From positions 6,698,001 through 6,758,000 of the forward strand of contig OU612072.1 in the NCBI GenBank assembly GCA_914767715.1: 60,000 bases of DNA, written 5' to 3'. Source of the stretch: Membranipora membranacea (Eukaryota > Bryozoa > Gymnolaemata > Cheilostomatida > Membraniporidae). Below are positions 32,493 to 45,465 of this stretch, in pieces (the first letter of the stretch is position 1; the number at the start of each line of letters is the position of its first letter). Position numbers and translations under genes: made by a program. Under the pieces are notes generated by a model that saw only the letters and a program-made list of their open reading frames with translations, had not been told where the DNA came from and did no database searches.

Positions 32493-35400
32493 GTTTACAA
32501 TTACTAGCTATACTGCTGGGGATATCATATCTCGACCTGAGAATCCTACTCTCGATCTTATTCTTTTAATTTAACGTCTCTACTCCACAGCTAGTTCTTG
32601 CAGCATCATCTGCAATATGAATATGATAGGGACTTAGAGAAGGCAACAACAGCGTCAGGTTTGTATGAAGATTTCTCGGTCTTATTCTCTTGTACATCAA
32701 AGGGTATGTTTGAGTGATTGTCACGGATTTTTGTCTAAGTTTTAACAAAGAATATTCTTCTACACCATTACCAGGCGTCGAGCTGAATTGCACTGATCGA
32801 TAGGCAATATAAATTTGTGACGGGGAGGCAGGCGATATAAGGTTCCTGCTGCCTGTGATTGGATAGGTCATTCTTGATCTCTGAGCTACTCAGGATTTTG
32901 GGTTCAACTCACTCAGGCACTTTAGGGGATTAAGGAATGTGATCTAAAAACTCAAAGTTTGCCTCATATTAATATAAGATGAAGAATTTCCTTCAGTGTG
33001 GTCTAGTTGTATGATTATAAAGAAACATTTTGATGTTGTAACATATATGAAACACAATAACCCAGATTCAGTATACAGTGGTTATTCTTATTCATTGATG
33101 ATCTACTATAAGCGCCGAAAATCTGAATAATGCATCTGCAGACCCCTAAACTGAAAAACCCCATACAATCTTGCCATCTAAAGAAGTAAGATTCCTATTG
33201 CCTTTTTTAATACATTGGATACCAAGAAAGGATCAATACAACATAGAACAGTGTTGGGCACTGATAGCCACAGTTATAGGCTGCCAGAACAATGCCAGTC
33301 ACAAATTCACAGCCCAAAATTTTTCATGGCCGTACTCATTGTCAGTGTATTTGTAAATCATGAAAGCATGATCATACAACTTATGATGTAGGTGTGCTAT
33401 CTGCCTAACAAACAATTTCTGGGGGTAGATAAAAGATTTTAACTGATGCATTGTCATTGTTTGTTGAAATTACTAATTAAGATGAAATGTTTGAAAGTAG
33501 GATTAACTTCCTTACACACAAATATAACACATTTGTGTCAGGAAGCTAGATGATATCATTGCTGACATGAATGGTAATAGAACAATAGTGATATAATGAA
33601 TTGATTCATCACCAAAGGCACCTGAGACAATAGATTCAAACTCAATAAACAAAACAAACAGTGCCTTTGATTTGAAAAGTACTGATAATACCAATCAAAA
33701 TTACCATGTGTTTCGATAATTTACAGGGTAGGCCATCAGGGTTTGTGATTTGTAGGAATTTGTATGATTTTGGGTCTTAAGTTTTCGCATCTGTGTCATA
33801 TCATCACAGATAAGTTACTAGATAGTATGAAGCGCGCAAAAACTGTTGCAAACTAGGACAGTTTCATATGACAATTTGCTCTTGCAAGAAACACTGTTTG
33901 CGATCAGGAAAGTTCCAGCAGAGATTTGAGACATGTACTTATTATTGGAAGTGAAACCAATTGAGAGATTGTTTGCGATAAGCTGGCTACATCAAGGCAC
34001 AATTTTGCCTTAGTAGTGTGGAAATTATTGGATTGTATTTTGCAATATCTCTACATTACTGCAAGAGATTTGTTTTACATGAAAATATGTCGAGGTAGGC
34101 CTATGTCCGGAGGTGTCTAAGGGCTGTAAAATACGGCTTTGAATATATCTAAAGAGCCAAGTTTGCAAGCGACAAGGGGCAAACCCGGAGTACCAACAGA
34201 ATCCAGAAGACAGCAGACCTCAATGGGGTTGAACCCAATCCCCTCCCCCATACTGCATGATTGACATGTAGAGCCAGAATGTAAACAAACAAGGACATGA
34301 TAATATCTTTCATATGCGATCAAGTATCTACCTATAAGCAGATTGAAATGATACGATACTTCTAATACCACAGTTCAAAAGAGCGCAATATGGTAAACCA
34401 ATGTGGCAGTCCAAAGAAATGCAACCATCCTATGATATTTTCATAAAAATTGGGTTGGTTAATTGCAAATTACCAAGCATCCCAAAAAAGGCTATCCGTT
34501 CATGAATAAAACCTATGATCCGGTATTGTTGTCTGGCCACCCATTTCAACGGGTTTCCATCCCAACCAGATGAGTTTTTTAACGTCAGTCGGCTTTGTTT
34601 CGATGCTTACTTGCTTGATATTGGGAGAGTAATTGCATCTTCTGGTGATGGTTCCAGAGTTGCTCAGGCTCATTTTTTGGTAATCAGTCCGTGTCATAAA
34701 TTGTATAACCAGATTTTCACCATTTGCTGGAGCCTTAACTTGCCACAGTGGGATCTACAAGTATCAAAGAGTCACAAAAAAGGTTACTCCACAATTTAGC
34801 GGTGGAAGAAAAGAAGCTCTTTTTGTTGAGGTCAGTGCTGCAGTGAGGTATTAGGTACTGTTAGCTGTGCCTTCTAGTACTGCCAGGATGCGGATGAATG
34901 TTGATGTAAACTGCCATATCAGTCTCTACTTCACCATAGCAGTGTTTATTTATAAATTACTTCATCTCACTTCAGAGCAGATGGCTGTTACAAGCCCAAC
35001 TGGATTGGTAAAGTAAATGTTCACTGCAACAAATGATACAGCTGCATATGTCACATCAGAATTGGGCTGTCACTGTGATGATGGGTGATTGAATAATCAC
35101 CTCTGCTAGGACCCCTCCCACCAGGCCAACCACCTGGCTGGTGGGTATGTGCAATAGCTGGATGATTCAGCCACAACCACAGGATCGCACATTTGTGCAC
35201 AACTACTGGTTGGACCTGAGGCTATATGCTCTGCAACCAAATGCTTCATGTTACATTTAATCTCACTCACCACGACCAGATTTAGACTATCATCAAATAT
35301 CTTCTCCTGAAATATACACCAAACTGATGTTGAAGCTCTCTTTCATGCTGCCAAATAAGGTCATTTCAAATTGTGTAACAATACATCCAATGGGCCTTTC

Positions 35401-35500
35401 ACAGCTGCCTGTACTACAATTCCTGATGTTTTGTCTCTCTGCCATGTTCACCCTCGAAGAGCATAATTACAAATGACATAGAACACCATTTACAGCATAG
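32493..35500. other. Intergenic, no gene recognised
   Basis: About 3 kb with only short ORFs lacking known motifs. A GGGTTCAACCCC B-box-like string on the minus strand near 34230 and a GGGTTCAACTC string near 32900 have no convincing A box. Nothing else stands out. Confidence 0.45.
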
Positions 35501-35682
35501 TAATGGAATGAAAGTGAAAGCGTTACATGTGCATATGGACGCGCTTTCACTTTACCTTTAAATCTCTACTTGACCTATATTTTGAATTCTATGTCATTCA
35601 GCATGCACCCAAAACCATGGTTATTTCGCCTAAGTGCATTTAGGACAGTTTCAAGTGCATTTAGGACAGTTTTTCCAATGCG

Positions 35683-35768
35683 CCTATAAAAGGTGCGTCT
35701 GTGGCTTTGTGCTTCATGATTTAGTTATCAGACTTCATTGTGGATGGTTGAATTGTGAGAGCAATAAA
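35683..35768 (+). promoter_or_regulatory. TATA box with nearby AATAAA, solo-LTR-like
   Basis: CCTATAAAAGG at 35683-35693 is followed 70 bp later by AATAAA (35763-35768). A TATA box and a poly(A) signal this close are typical of the U3-R part of an LTR. Upstream, GTGAAAGCG and CGCTTTCAC form a small inverted repeat (about 35515-35550), and a 19-bp unit AAGTGCATTTAGGACAGTT is directly repeated (about 35632-35671). LTR edges were not found. Confidence 0.35.
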
Positions 35769-35970
35769 CTGTTATTAACATAATAAGTTGTTTATATAAC
35801 TGAATTGTCCCAAGTAACATTGAGGACTGAGCCTGACCTAGTGTCTATAATTCAGTCTCTTTTATCTTGGTATATCACTATTAACAGCCTGGCCTAGTGC
35901 CTATAATTGTTAGAGTGGTGGCTTGCAGGATAATTCCACTGGTAATTACTCCGTTGAGCACAAAGGGTGG

Positions 35971-36113
35971 TTGACTATAGTTGTAAGCCTGGCTCCGATG
36001 CCTATAATTTACATCATAGCTTTTCCATTCTTCGCAGTCGCAGAGGTTTGACTATAGTTGTAAGCCTGGCTTCAATGCCTATAATTTACATCATAGCTTT
36101 TCCTTTCTTCGCA
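35971..36113. repeat. 77-bp tandem duplication with TGCCTATAATT motif
   Basis: Two units, 35971-36037 and 36048-36113, both begin TTGACTATAGTTGTAAGCC and differ at a few bases. Degenerate copies of GCCTGGCCTAGTGCCTATAA occur upstream at about 35832 and 35888, so a short motif has amplified here. Confidence 0.8.
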
Positions 36114-36855
36114 AGTGGCAATATTATTGGCGGATAGACTATATTTATTGCAATATAGGTCTTTGGTTCTCTGCAGTGAGTAAGGGGGCTCAACGCCTTA
36201 TACAACCCCTCATTCTGAGTAACTGCAATTGTTGAGGTGAGAGCCAATACTCACTGGATCATCAATTGGGCTTCGTATAAGCCGGTTTTGAGTTGCGTAA
36301 CGGATTGGCAACTCGGTCAGTGTGCTTGAATAGACACTGAAGCTTTCTTGTTCTGGTGGATTTATTAACCCTCGTGCCTAAGCTACCAAACTAATCACAA
36401 GACGGGTGTAGTAATCAAGAAAATCCAGAACACACGCATACATAGGTTGATTAATACACTACACACCTTCGTAACTATGTGACATCTCTGAATTCTAGTA
36501 TTAACAGATGTGGCAGTGGAGATCAAGTAAGGTATGGTGTCCCAATGAGTTAGAGGGGTGTACTGTACAGACTTCAAAGACAAGAGTGACTTTGTTGACA
36601 ATTCAATATCTCAGCAAAAATAGACTAACTTGAGCAGATGATATTGTCTGCAGACGAAAAGTTACTTACAACAATGCGCAAGCTCTACACTGGGGCTATT
36701 ACATCAATACTGTCCAGTGCGCAAGGCAAATTTTCTAGTGGAGTTGTCTTTTCCTTTTGGAGTGAGACTGTTTTATGGCAACTGTCGCTACGGTGCAGAG
36801 AGACTCGTATGACAGAGTCGATCTGCAAGCAGTGTGCTGACATTCTGCTTGCAGG

Positions 36856-37599
36856 ATAGCCTTGTGACATAGTCTATCTCTGCAGCACAGCAGTGGTGGC
36901 GCTGCCTTCCATCAAGAAAGGCAACTCCCAGGGTTCAAGGTTATGAGATATCAAAACCAGTGTTCCATTTAGGCCCAAATATTTCCAAAATATGGGTTTC
37001 CATTGTTTTCCCAATTATGGTACTCAGACTAGGTGAATTAGTTCAAGCCCTATGCTGCAGAGACGAACGTATGCCTCAACAGTTCGCACATGCGCAGACT
37101 GCCACACTGAAGACATTCTGCTTGCAGGATAGGTAATACACCTGTAATTGGGTGAAGGTGAACTTGTTGCACCCATCCTCCAAAATAAAATGATTAGTAT
37201 GCTGATGACAAATGAGGCTGTAGCCAATTCAAAAGCACTGCTATCAGTGATATTGAGCCCTGTTAATATTTTCAGGTGTATTTGCAATGGAAATCTATTG
37301 AATTAAAGTTTGCAAATCTTTTTGCAAAATCATTTTTGGAAGATCATTGCATACGGATTGGCTAATGTAAATTAGACCGGAAATGTGTGCAAAATGCAAT
37401 GGTCTTATATATGGGGCCACTAAAAAATTCTGACAACCGTTTTTCAACCAATAGTCACCAATATGGAAGACCAGGAGCATACCATAATTTTGAGTGGTCT
37501 GGTTAAAGAATTGAAAGAATCTGAAGCAGGCCTATTGAGGTGACAAGTCAACATAGTTCGCATGTAAAGCAATGGGGAAATAAATAGAGGTGTTGGACC
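36856..37599. repeat. Duplicated blocks A (36856-37111) and B (37131-37599), order A-B
   Basis: Block A starts ATAGCCTTGTGACATAG and block B starts AGGTAATACACCTG. Block A is bordered on both sides by CATTCTGCTTGCAGGATA. Both blocks recur downstream in the opposite order, B (38949-39410) then A (39411-39667), in the same orientation and with few differences. No protein-coding gene is evident in either. Confidence 0.92.
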
Positions 37600-37894
37600 T
37601 AATAGTAGCACTAGCAGACAAATTACACAATCAGCTGATCGCAGTAAATATAGCAACTTCAAAGGAAAAACATTATTCAGTGACCTGGCTGGGTAGGTTA
37701 TGGAACATTTAAGGGTTGGTGACATTGGTGGGCACCGGTAGGGTTGGGCAGGAGGGGGGGGGGGGTGGGCTGGTGGCTTGTCCTGTATGAACTAGGTTAA
37801 CATAATAATATTGGTACTAAGAAGATATGTGTTGGAAAAGAGTGCTGGGTTAGTTGAGCAACATGCAGTCGTGTTGAAGTCCAACTGTTGACCC

Positions 37895-38335
37895 CTGAAT
37901 CCGCTCTTGACCCCAAAAACCCCAAACTGCCAGCTGTTAACCCAAAACTTCGAGCTACAAACCCCAAAATGTGAGCTGCAAACTCGAAACTTCATTCATG
38001 CTGCAAACCCCAAAGTGCGAACTACAAACCCCAAATATTGACCCTCAAACCCCAAAAAATGACCCCCAAACCCCAAAAACTGACCCCCAAACCCCAAAAT
38101 ACTGACCCCTAAACCCAAAGCCCTGACCCTTAAACCCCAAACCCTCGTTTATGACCCCCAAACCCCAGAAAGTAGGCCGTGAACCCCAAAGTGTAGGCTG
38201 CAAACCCCAAACTGCGAACTGCAAACCCCAAATATTGACCCCGAACCTGACCCCTAAACCCCAAAAGCTGACCCCAAAACCCCAAATTTGGCTCACATAC
38301 CTCAGGCTGCCAACCCCAAACCCCAATATTACACC
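37895..38335. repeat. C-rich degenerate minisatellite (ACCCCAAA-type)
   Basis: About twenty copies of a 17-21 bp unit of the type TGACCCCCAAACCCCAAAAA, with variants GCGAACTACAAACCCCAA and GCTGCAAACCCCAAA. The minus strand is rich in GGGG tracts and could form G-quadruplexes. Long ORFs across it on both strands are low-complexity. An impure poly-G run lies just upstream at about 37752-37766. Confidence 0.9.
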
Positions 38336-38948
38336 CCAATCCTCAATCAATATGACTACACTATCTCTTAACCTCATAAAACACTTCGTCTGGTGCTTAC
38401 AGTGCATGAATTTGCACCTGTCGGGCAAGTCCAGACTTGTTCTCTCTTCTTCTTTATAAGACTCTAACTAGATTTAAGTGTGTTGAATTAATGAGTGTCT
38501 CCTTGAATGCATTTTTGAAGGTCAAAACCCCACCCCATAACTCAATAAACGCCTATATCTTCAGTCAATTGGTCATTATATGAAGCTATCTCCCCGCTTG
38601 ACAAGGAAAAGTTACTTCCAAATGACATGTATACGTCACACTTTAGCTTAACAACTCTTCTGTCTTATGTCTGTAGACAACCTGAGCCGTCGCTGCAGAC
38701 TTTGCCGATGATGGTCATGAACATTGTATATCTGTAAGCTGCAACCTAAGCAAGATACCATTTTAGTGACCAATAAGGGAGCAAAGCCTGACAAGGTGAG
38801 TTTTGAGGGCAACGGTCTTATGGTCAAATGGCCGTGGCCAGTCACGCTATGGATGGATCGCCTCCTAACTTCGCGCCATGCTAGCGTACCAACAGAGATC
38901 TTATGTGACCAACTTTGAAGACCCGTTACCGTCAGTCCGGTCACTATT

Positions 38949-39667
38949 AGGTAATACACCTGTAATTGGGTGAAGGTGAACTTGTTGCACCCATCCTCCA
39001 AAATAAAATGATTAGTATGCTGATGACAAATGAGGCTGTAGCCAATTCAAAAGCACTGCTATCAGTGATATTGAGCCCTGTTAATATTTTCAGGTGTATT
39101 TGCAATGGAAATCTATTGAATTAAAGTTTGAAAATCTTTTTGCAAAATCATTTTTGGAAGATCAATGCATACGGATTGGCTAATGTAAATTAGACCGGAA
39201 ATGTGTGCAAAATGCAATGGTCTTATATATGGGGCCACTAAAAAATTCTATTTTTCAACCCATAGTCACCAATATGGAAGACCAGGAGCATACCATCATT
39301 TTGAGTGGTCTGGTTAAAGAATTGAAAGAATCTGAAGCAGGCCTATTGAGGTGACAAGTCAACATAGTTCGCATGTAAAGCAATGGGGAAATAAATAGAG
39401 GTGTTGGACCATAGCCTTGTGACATAGTCTATCTCTGCAGCACAGCAGTGGTGGCGCTGCCTTCCATCAAGAAAGGCAACTCCCAGGGTTCAAGGTTATG
39501 AGATATCAAAACCAGTGTTCCATTTAGGCTCAAATATTTCCAAATTATGGGTTTCCATTGTTTTCCCAATTATGGTACTCAGACTAGGTGAATTAGTTCA
39601 AGCCCTATGCTGCAGAGACGAACGTATGCCTCAACAGTTCGCACATGCGCAGACTGCACTGAAGACG
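38949..39667. repeat. Second copies of blocks B and A, order B-A
   Basis: B (38949-39410) runs directly into A (39411-39667) at GGACC|ATAGCC. Immediately after, at about 39700-39760, an inverted copy of the block A edges appears (CTGCGCATGTGCGAACTG to TATCCTGCAAGCAGAA), and the second Gypsy element begins there. Confidence 0.92.
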
Positions 39668-39760
39668 TGATATATTATTATAAATCACCACTGTTATGTA
39701 TCAGTCTGCGCATGTGCGAACTGTTGAGGCATACGTCACAAGGCTATCCTGCAAGCAGAA

Positions 39761-40036
39761 TGGTTATGTATTACAGTTTTGTTATATCCTTTAGTAGTTT
39801 CACTTTGTAAAGTGAAAGTCCTTTATGTTATCTATTACTTGATTGGTATTTCATTATTGTAAAGGCTCTTTTTATTGGCCTATTTTAATCATTCGCCTGC
39901 ATCCTTTTTGTTAGTTGTATATAAGATGTTAAACAAAGAAGATGCTTTGTTTAATAAGTTAAGAATAAATAAACTTGTTAGCTTAGGGTTTTAAAGCTAG
40001 CACAACCAAATAGATGTCCAATCCATGTACAGCTCA
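39761..40036 (+). repeat. 5' LTR of Gypsy element 2
   Basis: 276 bp ending GTACAGCTCA. AATAAATAAA near 39964-39973 can serve as poly(A) signal. It contains the small hairpin CACTTTGTAAAGTG. The first bases (TGGTTATG) carry one extra G relative to the 3' LTR (TGTTATG). Confidence 0.88.
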
Positions 40037-40409
40037 ATGGCGACGAGATATAGTGATTTGAAGCCCACTGCTCAAGAAGAAACAGACTCAGACTTCAACT
40101 GCAGACCAGAAGGAAGTATTGTTCTAGGATTTCTTTTTCATTCTTTAGATTAAATTGTATGTTTTGTGCTCTTGTTGCAACAGCACAGGTGCTTACTTGG
40201 TTGAAGTAAGCTCAGTAGGTCAAGGATTCAAACACTAGGCACAACTAGGGCAGTTTGAACATAGACTAAGGTGTACTCAGAGCTTTTAGCAGGCATAGGG
40301 TGCAACATTTCCTTGGAGTTAGGAACTTGTTGGTGAGTGCTATTAGTTAGAGTCAAAATACAGTCTGTGTAGGCTTATCTTTAGTGTAAGATAGTGAGTG
40401 TCAATCAAA

Positions 40410-43400
40410 ATGGCTACTGCTGTGTATTGCGATATAGATCAGTTTGATCTTGATGATGAGTAGGCTAAAACATTGTGGGAAGAGTGGTGTGAAAGACTAG
40501 ACCAACATTTTATTGCAAATGGTGTTGACAAAACCAAAGAAACTGATGTTCCAAAGTGTAAGGCTATATTTCTGTCAAGAGTAGGCAGAAAGTGCTATTC
40601 GTTGATAAGAACACTGTGTCACCCAGACAAACCAGACACCAAATCATTAGATGATTTACAAAAGTTAGTCAAAGGCCACCTGTCTCCAGCTCCTGTAGTC
40701 ATAGCAGAGAGATTATGTTTTTTATAATAGAAGACAAACAGCGGATGAGTCCGTGTCAGAGTTTTTAAATGCCTTGAGAAAACTAGCAGAGACATGTAGT
40801 TTTGAAGCATTTAGGGAGGAAGCACTGAGAGATATGTTTGTGATTGGTCTACGTGACCGGGATACCCAGAAAAAACTTTTAAGTGAGCAAAACCTCACCT
40901 TAGTGGGTGCTTTCAATACAGCTCAAGGACATGAGCGTGCTAGAAAGCATGTGGACAACATGACAGGAGAAATTCACAAACTGCAATTCCCAGGTAAGAA
41001 ATCTAAAGATTTTAGAAATAAAGAGAGTACTAAAAGCTCTTGTGCTTGTTTCCATTGCGGTAAAGAAGGGCATTTCAAAGCTGACTGTCCAGATAGGAAA
41101 AGTTTCACCGGCACACCTAAGACTAGTAAACACAAATATAGGAAACAAAAGGTTTACAAAGTGGATCAAATGCTATCAGTTGCTAGTTCAGACTCAGAAT
41201 CTGAATACGATAATCATTTACATGCAGTTAGGGTGAGCAAAGTTGGTGAATCTAAAAGGGTAGGCCTACCCCCATTTATGATACAGATGAGGGTAAATGA
41301 TGTACCTTTAGATTTGGAACTAGACACAGGTGCTGCAGTGTCAGTTATATCACTAAAGCAGTTCAAAACCCTTGGTGTTGAAAAGTTGGAACCAAGTGAT
41401 GAAGGCCTTACAACGATAACAGGGCAACCAATCAAAGTTCTTGGGGAATGTAAAGTAAATGTTAAGTATCATGACGCTGTTTATACTGATATGCCTTTGA
41501 TTGTTGCAGAGTCAAAGGGTCCTGCTCTACTTGGACGTGATTGGCTTGCAAAGATACAGGTAGACAGGAAGTTCATCAAGTCACTGAAGGAAAATAACCC
41601 AACTAGTCGTTTGGTACACAAGTACAGCACTTTGTTTGATGGTCAACTTGGCAAGGTGAAAGATATTAAGGTCAAGCTAGAGCTGAAAGGAGGGGCTACA
41701 CCTCGATTTTTCAAACCATGATCAGTACCGTATGCAGTGAGAGAACCCATCAAAGAGGAGCTGGACAGACTTGTGTCAGAAGGTATTCTTTCAAGGATTG
41801 ATTACAGTGGAAAGTACAGAATATGTGGAGACTACTCTGTGACCATCAATCCGCATCTGAAGGTGCCAGAACACCCGATGCCAAACATTGAAGAATTACT
41901 GACAAAGCTAAACGGAGGGGAAAAGTTTACTAAGCTAGATCTCTCTCAAGCATACCAACAGATTGAGCTTGACGAGGACTCTCAGGCTTATGTGGCTATC
42001 AACACTCACTGTGGGCTGTTTGCACCAACCAGAGTCCCTTACGGCATATCAGCAGCACCATCATTGTTTCAAAGTGTGATGGACAGAGTGCTCCAGGGTT
42101 TGGATTGTGGATGCTATCTTGATGACATCATTGTCACTGGAAAGAATGATCAGGAACATTTACACAATCTGGAGGAAGTTCTGAGCCGTCTTAGCAAGTA
42201 TGGTTTCAAGCTGCAACGCTCCAAATGTGAATACATGATGCCTTCAATACAGTACCTAGGAAATGTGGTAGATAAGAATGGCATCAGGAAAGATCCTTGC
42301 GCAACAGAGGCAATAAGAGATGCGCCAGCACCAAAGAACTCGGGAGAAATGAGGTCATTTTTAGGCCTGGCAAACCAGTATAGAAAGTTTGTGGATAACA
42401 TGTCTACCTTAGCAGCACCACTAAATGAGTTACTTCAGCACAAGCAGAGATGGAAGTGGACAGCTGAGAGACAACACTCATTTGACAGGATCAAGAGAAA
42501 AATTACAGAGGACACAGTACTGGCTCACTATGACCCTAAGGAGGAGATTTATCTAGCTGTGGATGCTTCTCCAGTAGGATTAGGAGCAGTAATAAGTCAT
42601 GGACGAGGCAAACATGAGAGGCCAATAGCATTTGCCTCACGTACTCTGACTGATGCTGAAAAGAACTATTCTCAGATTGACAGAGAAGCTCTAGCCATAA
42701 TATATGGCATCAAGAAGTTTCATTACTATCTATATGGTAGAAAATTTGTATTATACTCGGACAATCAACCACTATGTCATATATTAGGATCTCAAAAGGG
42801 GCTCCCCAGCCTTGCAGCTGCAAGGATTCTCAGATGGGCTATTGGAATAGCGGGATATACATTCCAGGTGCAACACAGACCAGGTAGCAAGAATGGTTGT
42901 GCTGATGCACTGTCACGTTTGCCACTAAAGAAAACGGAGACGAATCCCGAGATCATCAAATGGACACAGGAAGCTAGAGAGTGTAATACTGAAGTTCTCG
43001 CTTCACTCCCAGTAACAGCTAGACAGATTGCACGTCAAACTCGTACAGATCCCATACTTTCCAAAGTAATGCACTGTGTGAAGACTGGCTGGCCAGCAGT
43101 GTCTGAAGCAACACTGGAAGTTTATCATCATAAAAGGAATGAAATAACGATAGAAGATGGCTGCCTTCTGTGGGGAAATCGCGTTATTATACCCAACCTA
43201 CTGAGATTTAAACTTCTGGAGGAGCTTCACCAGGGTCACCAAGGCATTGTGAAGATGAAGGCACTGGCAAGAATTCATTTCTGGTGGCCTAAAATTGATA
43301 AAGAGATTGAGGCAGAAGTGAGGAAATGCTCACCATGTCAGCAGAATGCTGAAAGCCCACCTCAACTGTCCCACAACTCATGGGCTTGGCCGGATTGACC

Positions 43401-44415
43401 ATGGAGAAGGGTACATATAGACTTCGCACAGTTTGAATGAGATTACTACTTTGTCATGGTAGACGCATTCTCAAAGTGGACAGAGGTTATCCTGATGTCA
43501 AGAGGTACCAATGTGGAGCGCACCATCGAAGCTCTGAGATGTGTCTTCTCAAGACAAGGACTATGTGAGGAGATCGTTGCAGACAACGGACCACCTTTTC
43601 CTAGCCTGGAATTACAGAAGTTTCTCCAGAAAAATGGAGTTAAGAGCATATTCTCAGCACCATTTCATCCATCATCAAACGGAGCTGCAGAAAGGTTTGT
43701 AAAAACATTGAAACGAGGGTTAAAGAAGAGCAACGGTAAGTTCTCTAAACTACATCGATTGCATGAGTTTTTATTAGTGTACCGCTCAACACTTCATTCT
43801 TTGACTGGTCAAACACCCTCAGAAATGCTCATGGGCCATAGAATTCGCACTAGGCTTGATTTGGTGAGACCGGATATGAGGGCTCGTATCACTCAAGAAT
43901 CAGGAGGGGTGCAGCATCCCCGTGCGTTTGTTATTCGAGATCCAGTAATAGCTCGAGACTATCGAAACATTAGGAAACCTGGGTGGTTATCAGGCGTAGT
44001 CGTTGCCAAAATGTCACCTGTCACTTACAGCATACAGGTCGAACTGAGGGGCGAGTTGGTAATTTGGAAAAGGCATGTAGACCAGCTTAAGGCCTGTGAA
44101 TTAGATAATTTTGAGGAGGGAAAGGAGTTTGAAGTCAATGATAGAAGCAAATCTCTGTTTAGAAATAACATGTCATCTTCTTCTTTTGTAGATAGGGAGG
44201 TTGGCCAAATTCCAGCAGAGACTAAATTTAACGAGAGACCTGAATCAGAAGAAACTCCCCCACTAGATTCGGCAGTCACCCGTGCCGCTGCCAGTACTGC
44301 GGTGGAGGGTCAGGAATTTACTGAGGTGCCAGCGGCCACACCAGCTCAACAGATAAGACCACGCAGACAACTCCGCCTCCCGACTTTCCTTAAAGACTAC
44401 GATATGACTGTTTAG
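40410..44415 (+). pseudogene. Gag-Pol reading frame of Gypsy element 2, broken by stops and a frameshift
   Basis: From ATG 40410: Gag, zinc knuckle CFHCGKEGHFKADC (~41050-41090), protease LDTGAAVSVIS (~41318), reverse transcriptase with YLDD (42115-42126), RNase H with VDASPVGLGAV (~42559), integrase zinc region HQGHQG...CSPCQQ (~43229-43350), and catalytic-region Asp in HIDFA, DNGPPF and Glu in AAERF, ending LPTFLKDYDMTV. Lesions are TAG at 40461, a one-base frameshift near 40722, and TGA at 41719, 43396 and 43438. Gag and Pol are otherwise in one frame, so this family probably made one fused polyprotein. The copy cannot encode it now. Confidence 0.93.
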
Positions 44416-44452
44416 AATCATTGTTGATGTAATTTTATATAGCGTGGGAGAA

Positions 44453-44728
44453 TGTTATGTATTACAGTTTTGTTATTATCCTTTAGTAGTTTCACTTTGT
44501 AAAGTGAAAGTCCTTTATGTTATCTATTACTTGATTGGTATTTCATTATTGTAAAGGCTCTTTTTATTGGCCTATTTTAATCATTCGTCTGCATCCTTTT
44601 TGTTAGTTGTATATTAGATGTTAAACAAAGAATATGCTTTGTTTAATAAGTTAAGAATAAATAAACTTGTTAGCTTAGGGTTTTAAAGCTAGCACAACCA
44701 AATAGATGTCCAATCCATGTACAGCTCA
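44453..44728 (+). repeat. 3' LTR of Gypsy element 2
   Basis: 276 bp, TGTTATG to CAGCTCA, matching 39761-40036 with about six differences (for example ATTCGTCTG against ATTCGCCTG, and GAATATGC against GAAGATGC). Confidence 0.88.
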
Positions 44729-44818
44729 GCATAGACTGCGAATCAATGATAACACCAGTACTACTACACAGAACTATGCTGTGATGTGAAGCTACAGGCT
44801 TGATGTAATTTGTGCGCG

Positions 44819-45465
44819 GTAACTGTAAACTGCTGAACAGGCTGAACAGACTGAACAGCTGAACAGAATTTCTCAGACTAGAATTAGTTTTTGTATTATT
44901 TTCTGTGGCGGACTAAAACTTCTCAAACACAATCCTAGCCAAATGATTTAGTGAGAATAATGAGTCACTAAGTTCCTGCTGGCACCTAATATATTTGTTA
45001 TAGAGCAATCACTGATATTTATTACATGTACATATCTAACCCTGAGCAGGCATATGGCTATTCATGTATGGTTGCTGGACAGCAATTCTCATCTTTAATT
45101 TGTCCACAAGTTCAGAATCTGTTATAGCTGGCCCTCATAAACTTTGGTCAAGCAGCGCATGCCAGAGTTTTTGAAGGTTGTTACTGGAACTTTAATAGGA
45201 GGAGCTGATTCTGACAATGATCATTCAATAATAGTGTTTTTAGGCCGCTGTATTTAGCTTTCCAGGGGAGGCAGTGCCTCCTTGCCTCCCCCCAGAACTA
45301 TGGGCCTGTAATGCCCAAAAACTTACTGTGTATAAAATAATAGAAAGAAACAAAGGCAATTGCAAACTTAAAATAAGTATCCACCAGAATACAAGGAGTT
45401 GACCAGGCTTGTGCATAAATAGAAGTCTGTTCAGCTGTTCAGCCTGTTCAGCAACTTACTGTTAC
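44819..45465. mobile_element. MITE with GGTAAC ends and CTGAACAG repeats
   Basis: Inverted ends match at about 28 of 32 positions: GGTAACTGTAAACTGCTGAA on the left and its partner GTTGCTGAAC-type sequence read from 45465. Inside each end the motif GCTGAACAG is repeated three or four times. The element is about 650 bp with no coding potential. A clear target duplication was not seen. Confidence 0.75.

Larger units (their letters stand above)
39761..44728 (+). mobile_element. Gypsy LTR retrotransposon 2, decayed copy
   Basis: About 4.97 kb. LTRs of 276 bp lie at 39761-40036 and 44453-44728 and differ at about six positions. The internal start reads TGGCGACGAG, a primer-site-like sequence one base after the LTR; the 3' LTR is preceded by GTGGGAGAA as polypurine tract. 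Gag-pol between them has several stops and one frameshift. No matching target duplication was found: the left flank is GCAAGCAGAA (edge of a block A repeat) and the right flank is GCATAGACTG. The protein is of the K02A2.6-like Gypsy type common in animals. Confidence 0.92.

Noticed and set aside
36638-36859. Similarity of the LYTGAITSIL ORF to the MASIFASLP start of the gag-like ORF at 31282
   Set aside because: The likeness covers only about ten residues and the surrounding DNA is unrelated; probably chance.
37895-38335. Interstitial telomere repeat or a Gly-rich protein gene
   Set aside because: The units are irregular and unlike known telomere motifs; the ORFs are low-complexity with no start or splice context.
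40410-44415. UGA recoding as an explanation for the TGA codons in Gypsy element 2
   Set aside because: The same frame also has a TAG and a frameshift, and other genes in the window use TGA as stop; decay is simpler.
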